DNA of 64,000 nucleotides from Candidatus Heimdallarchaeota archaeon B3_Heim (lineage in GTDB: Archaea > Asgardarchaeota > Heimdallarchaeia > Hodarchaeales > Hodarchaeaceae): positions 30,594-94,593 of the forward strand of contig NJBF01000009.1 of the NCBI GenBank assembly GCA_003144275.1, written 5' to 3'. A program made the position numbers and the translations under genes. Of the stretch, positions 57,521-64,000 are shown piece by piece. Position 1 is the first letter of the stretch, and each line of letters begins with the position of its first letter. Below the pieces are notes generated by a model, which saw nothing but the letters and a program-made list of their open reading frames with translations, had not been told where the DNA came from and did no database searches.

Positions 57521-57717
57521 CCCAGTGCAAGCTTATGACAGCAAAAAGCTACCGGAATGCAAACAATTGGTCACCTAGTGCAAAGATATGATCCACTTTT
57601 TGAGTGACTTATTTATTCTCCTATACCCCTCAGTGCAATTTTATAGTAAAAGTCAGATCGGTGGTTGTGACTTTCACTTCGGAATTGCACTGAGTGACCA
57701 TAAGCTTGCACTGAAGT
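57521..57717. repeat. Right-end motif array of island
   Basis: Four minus-strand copies of the left-end motif begin at 57530, 57562, 57583 and 57638 (spacings 32, 21, 55). Two plus-strand copies lie further out at 57685 and 57706 (21 apart). Copy 57638 belongs to the 36-bp inverted repeat (57631-57666). The two outer plus copies are direct repeats of the left pair 47329/47350. Confidence 0.75.
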
Positions 57718-58637
57718 ATACTTTCTAAGATGGGAAGGATGTCTATTCCCTCAATCTACCTAGCTTGATCAGTTCTTCTCGCAACTCTCTTATTCCGTCA
57801 TTAATTTGGTCAATCTGTAAATCTATAAATAATTAGTGACGTTATAATTCTAATAGGAGAAATCTTAATCTTGTATAAAAAGAGAAAAGATAAAGAGAAG
57901 AGTTTAGACTATTTGAAAAAAAATAAGAAGAAAAATGATCATGATCTACTTGTTGCTTACAGCACATCAAAGATGATTGATCCCCCTGGGCAAGGTGGAT
58001 AGTAATTTCTTCCATAAGCCTGTTAATTTTGAAATCGCACCAATCCAAGCTATTTGAATTTCATTTGTCATCATAATTATTGCCCCTGACTTTTAAATCA
58101 AGATTGTCAAGTAAAGTGAAGGTTTGATCCAAATATTTTTTCTCTAGCGACTCCCATGGCAATTCAAAGGTAGGAATTACAAAAAGTAACAGCTATTCTG
58201 AACCAATGGATCTATTCTATAAACTTTTTCTTAGATAGTGAATTTCATACCTTTTTTAGTTCATTTAACAATCATACCAAGACATAAATTGCGTTTGTTT
58301 GTCTTTAAAGATGAAAATCGCGTATCAAGGCGTTTTAGCTGATTCTAGTGTATTACTATGAATAAGTAAATTAATAGTATCTTTTCTTTTTTCTTTAATG
58401 ATTGAATGGTTCTTTGTATTCGTTGTTTCTTACACTCTTCTTGGTATTTTTTATTCTCTAAGATAAGCTTCCTATTCTTTTTATAGCCTCAAAAATAAAC
58501 ACTATAGACCGAAAATGATATAATTAGAAATAAATTATTAGTCATAGAAACGTTTAGCTTTATATAGTTATTACACCTTTTAATGACAAATATTTAACTG
58601 TTCTCGAAAGCATAAGAAAAAGAAGTCGATTAAAAAT
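57718..58637. other. 920-bp region with no secure gene
   Basis: AT-rich. Possibly holds only the 43-codon Lys-rich ORF at 57871-58002. I see no RNA gene, repeat or recognisable remnant. Confidence 0.35.
57871..58002 (+). CDS. Possible small Lys-rich ORF
   Basis: 43 codons from TTG, with AGGAGA about 12 bases upstream. The sequence ends in LLVAYSTSKMIDPPGQGG. Neither family nor expression evidence is available. Confidence 0.2.
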   Translation: MYKKRKDKEKSLDYLKKNKKKNDHDLLVAYSTSKMIDPPGQGG

Positions 58638-58961
58638 ATGCCCGATATTGTAGTAACTTGGGGTTTAGACAGAGGGGAATTTTGGGATCATGATGTGACA
58701 GATGAAGAAATTGCTACTGAATGGGGGCCTTGGGAGTTAAAAACACGTCTACCTGAGCTTCATTTAATGAATAAAGTATATGTTTGTCATAATAAAGAAA
58801 TTAAAGGATATAATACAATAAAAAAAATATGGGTTGATGAGTATAGGACTCGAATGAAAATTTTCTGTAAAAGCTGGGTTAAAGTTGATCCTATCCCCAT
58901 AAGAAAATGTGGTCAGAGTTTTAAATACTTTGAAAAAATTAAGCGGTTAGGAGCAAAGTGA
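58638..58961 (+). CDS. Small hypothetical protein
   Basis: 107 residues, soluble, Trp- and Lys-rich. A beta-rich segment (NKVYVCHNKEIKGYNTIKKI) is followed by WVKVDPIPIRKCGQSFKYFE. This could be a PUA/ASCH-like fold, but the similarity is too faint for an assignment. Convergent with the broken GIY-YIG gene. Confidence 0.55.
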   Translation: MPDIVVTWGLDRGEFWDHDVTDEEIATEWGPWELKTRLPELHLMNKVYVCHNKEIKGYNTIKKIWVDEYRTRMKIFCKSWVKVDPIPIRKCGQSFKYFEKIKRLGAK

Positions 58962-58971
58962 GTTCCCATTT

Positions 58972-59307
58972 CTAACTTTTCGGATATTGTTGATTATAGG
59001 GTGGTTGATAATAATGAATCAATTGTGCCTCTGCTTGAGGTGTTTGATTCTCTGGTAAAATGTACCACGAAACGGTTCCAAATGGAATGTAATCATTCTC
59101 GTAATAATGGCTTCTTTCCCAATCCTTTAGTCGTCTTTGTAGATTGTTACTCATACCAATATACTGAAGAGTATCTCCCCAAAATAACGCATAGACACCA
59201 GATCTTTATGGAATTTCATCAAGATCTTTTTTTTCGAAATATTCCCCACAATCAATTATTTTAAGTCTTAAATTATCGAGCTTCTGTTTAATTCTTACCC
59301 TTGACAT
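58972..59307 (-). pseudogene. GIY-YIG nuclease gene with an in-frame stop
   Basis: From ATG 59307 the frame reads MSRVRIKQKLDNLRLKIIDC, then IP-stop-RSGVYALFWGD, LQYIGMSNNLQRRLKDW and AEAQLIHYYQPPYNQ. SGVY, QYIG, the Arg (QRR) and Glu (AEAQLI) are the GIY-YIG catalytic residues. One TAA (codon read from 59208 to 59206) interrupts the frame between the leader and the domain. Without the stop it would give 110-111 residues. It could be recent pseudogenisation, a sequencing error, or a restart downstream. Confidence 0.75.
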
Positions 59308-59709
59308 GTTACAAACTCGCTCTTCAGGTTAATTATTGCTCCTCAATTCTTGGTTGTATACCCTTTTAGTGTGATAGTTTAAAGTATGGTTCATTCTTTC
59401 TTATTAATATATTTTATTTTCATTGAATCTTATTTACTCTGAAATGTCCTTAGACTTTAAATTACCTATTAGTTAACAGAGTAATCGTAACTTTCTCAAG
59501 AAAATGAAAAAATTTACATGTAAATCTGAATCATTTCCCGTATGAAAGATGAAAAAGTAATGAGGGATTTATGTTTAAGTTAGTGTTTCGATATCAAGAG
59601 GGAAATACTAACTCGATGATCTTTGTGAGCTTATTAAATCTTAATTCATTTCTTTAGTGTAGCAATCATTGGCTGTATCGAAAGATTTAATACTATATCG
59701 TGGTAAAAA
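59308..59709. other. 400-bp spacer before tnpB-2
   Basis: AT-rich spacer. No inverted end repeat like that of the 4217 element was found, and no gene. Confidence 0.35.
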
Positions 59710-60945
59710 GTGACTGATCAGGTTCGAGTAATTCGTACAGAACGGATATGGTTGAAATCCAATCCCATTTTGGGGCATCTATGTCATATATCTAAGAATC
59801 TTTTTAATGAGACTAATTATCTTGTCAGACAATCCTATTTTACGAGTGGAAAAAGGATAAAAGGAATTGATTTAAGAAATAATCTTCAGGATTCTCTTAA
59901 TTTCCGATCATTGCCACAGGTAACTGCTTTAAAAATAATTGCAGTTGTCGAAGAAGCATGGAAGTCCTTTTTTGCAGCAGTAGCAGATTGGAAGCGCCAT
60001 CCAGAGAAATATTTCAAGCAACCACGACCTCCTAGATATAAAGATAAAGCTGGTGAGTTTCTACTCTGGTATTCAAAAGCACAAATTAAATCTATTGCTG
60101 ATCTCCTCGTGATCCCTCAAGCATCAAACCTAACATTGAAACCACGAATTGCTTCATATCAAACAATGTTGGGAATCCGTATTATTCCTCAAGGTGTGGG
60201 GTATATTGCAGAGATTCTTTATGCTAAATATGTTCCAGCTATACCCAAGGGTAAACCAACTCGTGTTGTGGGCATTGATCTAGGTTTAACTAACCTCATA
60301 ACTATGGTTAACAACATTGGCAAGGAACCAATTGCTGTGAAAGGTGGGGTAGTTAAATCAATTAATCAATACTACAACAAAGAACGAGTACACTTACACA
60401 GTATTTATTCAAGACAAGAAATCGGTAATGGAGACAAACTTCGAAAATTAACCGCGAAGAGAAAACGAAAACTTAGGAATCATTTTCATGAAGTCAGTAG
60501 CAGTGTTACAAGGTGGTGTCAGCAACATTCTATTGATGCTGTAGTTATTGGACATAATAAACTCTGGAAACAACACATTAATCTTGGTAAGAGAGTAAAT
60601 CAAAATTTCGTATCAATTCCTTTTGATTGGTTTCTGAATCAGCTTAAATACAAACTGAATGATGTTGGGATTCGTGTGATTTGTGTTAATGAATCCTACA
60701 CTAGTAAGTGTAGCTTCCTAGATGTCGAATCAATTTCACAAAAACCAACATACAAAGGAGAAAGGATAACACGGGGATTATACCTATCTTCCCAAGGTAG
60801 AATCATTAATAGTGATGTGAATGGGGGATATAATATCCTTAAAAAGGCAGTCCCGAATGCTTTTTCGATGAATGAAACAGTGGACGGGATAGAGGGTGTA
60901 TGGTTACACCCAGTGAGATTAAAACAAACGTTGGCAACAAGTTAG
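59710..60945 (+). CDS. tnpB: TnpB, second copy (distinct subfamily)
   Basis: 411 residues, GTG start. RuvC acids: Asp in VVGIDLGLTNLIT, Glu in CVNESYTSKCSFLD, and Asp in IINSDVNGGYNIL. The region between the last two lacks the usual CxxC pairs (SYTSKCSFLDVESISQ followed by RGLYLSSQG), a known TnpB variant form without the classical zinc ribbon. It is clearly diverged from the copy at 4333. No adjacent TnpA was found. Confidence 0.9.
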   Translation: MTDQVRVIRTERIWLKSNPILGHLCHISKNLFNETNYLVRQSYFTSGKRIKGIDLRNNLQDSLNFRSLPQVTALKIIAVVEEAWKSFFAAVADWKRHPEKYFKQPRPPRYKDKAGEFLLWYSKAQIKSIADLLVIPQASNLTLKPRIASYQTMLGIRIIPQGVGYIAEILYAKYVPAIPKGKPTRVVGIDLGLTNLITMVNNIGKEPIAVKGGVVKSINQYYNKERVHLHSIYSRQEIGNGDKLRKLTAKRKRKLRNHFHEVSSSVTRWCQQHSIDAVVIGHNKLWKQHINLGKRVNQNFVSIPFDWFLNQLKYKLNDVGIRVICVNESYTSKCSFLDVESISQKPTYKGERITRGLYLSSQGRIINSDVNGGYNILKKAVPNAFSMNETVDGIEGVWLHPVRLKQTLATS

Positions 60946-61155
60946 TTGATTCAATCTCACAAAAGCGTCCAAAGATGCTATAACCCGTATTTAAATCTTT
61001 CGAACTGCTCCCTCCTCTGAAACTGTCGTCTTTTTGCTATCTTTTCTCTGTTAACCAGCTATTTCGTTCTTTGGTGATTCGAGAAGCTTTTTTCTTGATT
61101 TTTTTTCTCATTTTTGAATATTTAACCAATCCTAGTCAATCAATATTGAAGAGAA

Positions 61156-63640
61156 ATGACAAAAGGAATCAATATTGAACAATGGAATTATCGTCGAAAT
61201 CGGGTGGTTCTTCGGTCTACAACTGATAGAAATGACTTTTCCTCTGCTTTTTCATTCATGACTTGTGGTCCCATTGATGTGAATCATTTATTAAACCGAT
61301 ATACTCTTCCAGCTCGAAAGCTCACAAAGGATGAATGGTCTTCACGATCATTTGATCAATTACACACAAGCATCTCTTCTGACTATCTATCAAACCTCCC
61401 TTCTCACTGGCATCCACAAAAAATCTTTGAGGAAATCATTACTTCTCCTCACACAGATTTTGTTGTTAATGCGAAAACGGGTCAGGGAAAAACAACGTTT
61501 TTACTTCAATCCAGCCTCGAGAGAGTTATCCTCCACCCCTCTAACTACATCTTATCCTTTACTTATGCAAAAAGCCTAGGATCCACACAACAACAAAAAT
61601 TTCATTGGCTCAGACGCAAACTAGTTCCTGATTTGGGAAGGTGTGAATTATATTTTGGTGGAGATCAGGCGACAAAACGACGACTTCGTAACCCAGGGAA
61701 AAATAAGAAACCATTTGCAATGCTTACCACTACTATCCAGTCTTACTCAGGATCATTTGCACATTTTTCCCCTTTGATTCCAAATACTAAGGCTGGATAT
61801 TTAAATTCTGCTCCTGAGGTCTGGGGAAACCGCAGGAAAAATCCTCAATACCGATGGTATGAAAAACTCCGTTTACCGACAGTCTTACTTATTGATGAAC
61901 TTGATTCTCTTCCCACTCATTTAGTACCCTGTTTAGCACACTTGACGCGTGTTTTGAAATGGCATGATCCAACAATACAGGTCATTTTATCTTCAGGGAC
62001 ACTAGGAAATCCAGAAGAGGTAGCGAAGCACTTTTTTACTAACAGCTCAAACGTGAAAGTGCTTTCAGGAAGTGGACAGCGCGGTAAACTTGAAATAAAT
62101 GTCTATAAAGAAGGGCAAGAGGACAAAGTCGAAATTCTGCTTCAGAAAAGCATTCAGATGATTAGAAAACATATTGATCACGAAATTCAACGATATAATG
62201 ATGATAGAAGTTATCGGCCACCTAAAGTTATTCTATTTTTGAACCATAAGACGAAAATTAATATCAAAAAGGTTACTGGACGGTTTTATAAACATGTAAC
62301 GACTGTCCATGGAGGGATGGAAAGTTCTGAAGTTATTAAACGATTAGCTGACTTTGATAAAAACCCAAAGTTGATATGTTTAGTCGCTACTGAACTGATT
62401 CAAGCAGGGATTGACCTACCAGATGTGAAATGGGGGATCTTTTATGGATTACCTGTCAACGCGGAGCAGCAACGAAAGTTTATGCAATTACGTGACCGGA
62501 TCAATCGAAATCCTGATGAGGAAGGCCGTTTAGATGTCATATTACGTGAAAGAAACAAGGTTGAACAATCCTTACTTACTTCTAATAGCACTCAAAAACG
62601 ACAAGAGTATATTCTACGTGAAAAACCAATTTCTTTACATATCCCCTATTATACACCGATTAGCTTACGTTATTGGATAGTTATGGGTATTCTCAATGGA
62701 TTTCCTGATGTTTTAAAGTATATAGAAGAAGATTTAACAGCTATGGACTGCAAATGGGATTACCATCATGATCTAAGAGATGCAGTTATTGATCTGGTTT
62801 TATCCCGAGCGGTAAGAATAGGCTTTGATGGAATTTTGTTACCTGCCTCTGGAACGAAAGAGTGGATATACAAATTCATATGTTTGGGGACAAATCCGTC
62901 TTATAAAGTAATAAAGGTTGACACTGTGGACGATACTGAAACACAAATTGGCCATATTGATGAAGTAACGATGCTGCGTCATCATCTTGAAGGTCAAAGC
63001 TTTCCATTAGGTGATTTTAATTATCTCGTTAAAAGGATAGAACTCGCAGGCAAAAACCGACAGGGAAAAATATATGTGATTCCAGCTCCCCCTGAATTTC
63101 AATTTATGGAGAATAAAATTGTATCGTCAACTCAACGAAGTCGACTTCATGCTTATGTAAAAGAACAGGGCCTAGCTTTAATGACGATAAATATTTCTCA
63201 TCAACTTAAGGAAATCGATGCCCGTACAAAGATTCCTAGACATATCGAACAATATCATTCTTCCTTATCGCATACTGCTGTTTTTCTTAGAACAGATCCT
63301 GAAATGGATGAAGAGGAATCTAACTCTCTTATTACTCAACTGCAATTGGAACTTACCGAATCGCTATCTCTAGATCCTATCTTGTTTGACACAAGACGTT
63401 TCTTTGATGAAGAATTGGGTGAAGGAATCCTTTTTCTTGATAAAACAGGCCATGACCTTGCACGAATGGCTTATTATTTTTTCAAGGACCATTCGTCGCT
63501 ACTCTCAAAGGTCAGATCATCAAAAATACACAATCGTGGGTTTTTAGGTGCAGGATGTGCACCCCCAAAATGGTTAGGGAGATTCCGTTACAAATATGCA
63601 ATGAATATCGTGGCGATCCCTGATCTTCGACTGGGAACTT
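61156..63640 (+). CDS. Unusual SF2 helicase/ATPase (3' end uncertain)
   Basis: About 830 residues up to the composition change. NAKTGQGKTTFLL (residue ~106) is Walker A, LLIDELDSL is DEAD-like, SSGTLGNPEEVA is motif III, VATELIQAGIDLPDVKWG is motif V and MQLRDRINRNP is a shifted motif VI. Long unassigned N- and C-terminal extensions have no clear domain. ATATTTAA about 30 bases upstream and AAGAG before the ATG support the start. It is in an accessory neighbourhood; role in DNA or RNA processing unknown. The true C-terminus is unknown because foreign sequence seems to follow. Confidence 0.7.
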
Positions 63641-63909
63641 TGCAACAGGCTGTCCGTTCGCAGTTCCTTCGAGAAGAATTCGTGGGGGTTCGGACTCACG
63701 ACCACCTGTCCATCCGCGTCGATCTTCGCCTCGAAGCGCCCGCGGTACAAACGACACACGCCCGGCTCAAGGTCGAGCTCAACCGGCTGCTGACCTCTTC
63801 CTTCACGGGCCACGACAACTACATGCGCAAGCTGCCCGAGCTCCTGAAAACCGTGAGAGAGTTGAAAGAAAGGATTGCTCGTCTTGAAGCGCAATCAGGG
63901 AACGATTAA
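63641..63909 (+). CDS. 3' part of a GC-rich bacterial-type gene
   Basis: Codon usage switches to G/C third positions. About 75 residues end in MRKLPELLKTVRELKERIARLE, a short coiled coil. It reads in frame with the helicase by chance, or is joined through assembly error. The end overlaps the lpxC start. The tail has the feel of a LpxD C-terminal coiled coil, but the preceding residues lack hexapeptide repeats, so no product is assigned. Confidence 0.4.
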
Positions 63910-64000
63910 AGAACCCGTTAAGTTTTCCGGGATCGGGCTGCACACCGGCAAGGAGATCCACGTGCGCCTCAAGCCGGCCGCCCCGGATACGGGCGTGGTC
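63884..64000 (+). CDS. lpxC: UDP-3-O-acyl-N-acetylglucosamine deacetylase, 5' partial
   Basis: Thirty-nine codons from TTG 63884: GTIKEPVKFSGIGLHTGKEI and RLKPAAPDTGVV, the invariant LpxC N-terminus. LpxC commits Gram-negative bacteria to lipid A synthesis and is not an archaeal enzyme. GC-rich coding unlike the rest of the window; continues past the end. Confidence 0.85.
   Translation, partial: MKRNQGTIKEPVKFSGIGLHTGKEIHVRLKPAAPDTGVV

Larger units (their letters stand above)
47301..57666. mobile_element. 10.4-kb accessory island with 36-bp inverted ends and phased motif arrays
   Basis: The 36-bp sequences at 47301-47336 and 57631-57666 are inverted repeats matching at 33 of 36 positions. 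Inside each end lie further copies of a TTGCACTG-type motif. Between them are an HTH-like small ORF, a C39-like peptidase operon, a type IIG restriction-modification gene, a metallo-beta-lactamase-fold protein and a winged-helix regulator. It carries no recognisable integrase or transposase of its own (the IS at 52972 is a later insertion), so it may be mobilised in trans. Confidence 0.65.

Noticed and set aside
47318..57591. ORFs at 47318-47500 (minus) and 57391-57591 (plus)
   Set aside because: They largely translate the end-motif arrays and share no coding features.
47277..57720. Possible 6-bp direct repeat AGTATA at 47277-47282 and 57715-57720 as target duplication of the island
   Set aside because: It lies outside the 36-bp inverted repeats with no matching termini adjacent; a chance 6-mer match in AT-rich DNA is likely.
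57842..58048. Minus-strand 68-codon ORF
   Set aside because: No ribosome site and low-complexity Phe/Leu/Ser composition; it is antisense to a Lys-rich stretch.
59822..59832. TTGTCAGACAA resembling the 22-bp repeat core
   Set aside because: It is within TnpB-2 coding (YLVRQS) and lacks the conserved flanks.
63641..63909. LpxD identity for the GC-rich tail
   Set aside because: The terminal coiled coil is suggestive, but the hexapeptide repeats that should precede it are absent.
1..64000. tRNA or rRNA genes
   Set aside because: I looked for TPsiC-like GGTTCGAATCC motifs and found none with flanking stems; the partial match near 4040 lacks a cloverleaf.

Overview
The window is AT-rich archaeal DNA up to about 63.6 kb. 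Three archaeal ether-lipid genes are present: glycerol-1-phosphate dehydrogenase, a geranylgeranyl reductase family flavoprotein and a polyprenyl diphosphate synthase. There is also a TFB transcription factor, an archaeal arginyl-tRNA synthetase and a pilin-type N-terminal anchor on a giant surface protein. A roadblock-like protein, many zinc-ribbon/coiled-coil proteins and a large secreted protein with ribophorin-like architecture suggest an Asgard archaeon (Heimdall/Loki-type). That placement is inference; Archaea is secure. The last ~350 bases are GC-rich and encode the start of bacterial LpxC, so the contig end is probably a chimeric join.

Layout. 1-3.9 kb: a coiled-coil protein with a TrmB-like sensor end, two unknown proteins and a divergent phosphoribosyltransferase. 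4.2-5.6 kb: a TnpB-only element with 22-bp inverted ends. 5.9-15 kb: a helical/beta-sandwich/coiled-coil protein, geranylgeranyl reductase, a 1006-residue pilin-anchored surface protein, a BshC-like protein and an aminotransferase. 15.5-22.2 kb: a plus-strand run of argS, a flippase-like membrane protein, G1P dehydrogenase, RNase HII, phosphohexomutase and a small membrane protein. 22.2-34 kb: a Ski2-like helicase, two tandem zinc-ribbon/coiled-coil paralogues, an LpdD-like protein, the 1060-residue secreted protein, a roadblock-like/coiled-coil pair and an M48 protease bracketed by a 22-bp repeat. 34-42 kb: lipA, TFB, a CPBP protease, prenyl synthase, a degenerate nucleotidyltransferase, a membrane GT2 glycosyltransferase, DUF99 and an RHH regulator. 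42.6-47.3 kb: class II ribonucleotide reductase carrying two LAGLIDADG inteins.

47.3-57.7 kb is an accessory island starting about 30 bp after the reductase stop codon. A 36-bp inverted repeat (33/36 identical) marks its ends, and arrays of a short TTGCACTG-type motif at 21- and 33-bp spacing lie just inside and outside it. It carries a papain-like (C39-type) peptidase with two unknown partners, a type IIG restriction-modification gene split by an IS with a perfect TCGA target duplication, a metallo-beta-lactamase-fold protein and a winged-helix/CBS regulator. No transposase or integrase of its own is recognisable.

57.7-63.6 kb is further accessory DNA: a small unknown protein, a GIY-YIG gene with one in-frame stop, a second TnpB and an unusual SF2 helicase that runs into the bacterial tail. 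The lipid genes, phosphohexomutase, nucleotidyltransferase, GT2 enzyme and flippase-like protein fit envelope lipid and glycan synthesis, and the secreted proteins fit cell-surface display.
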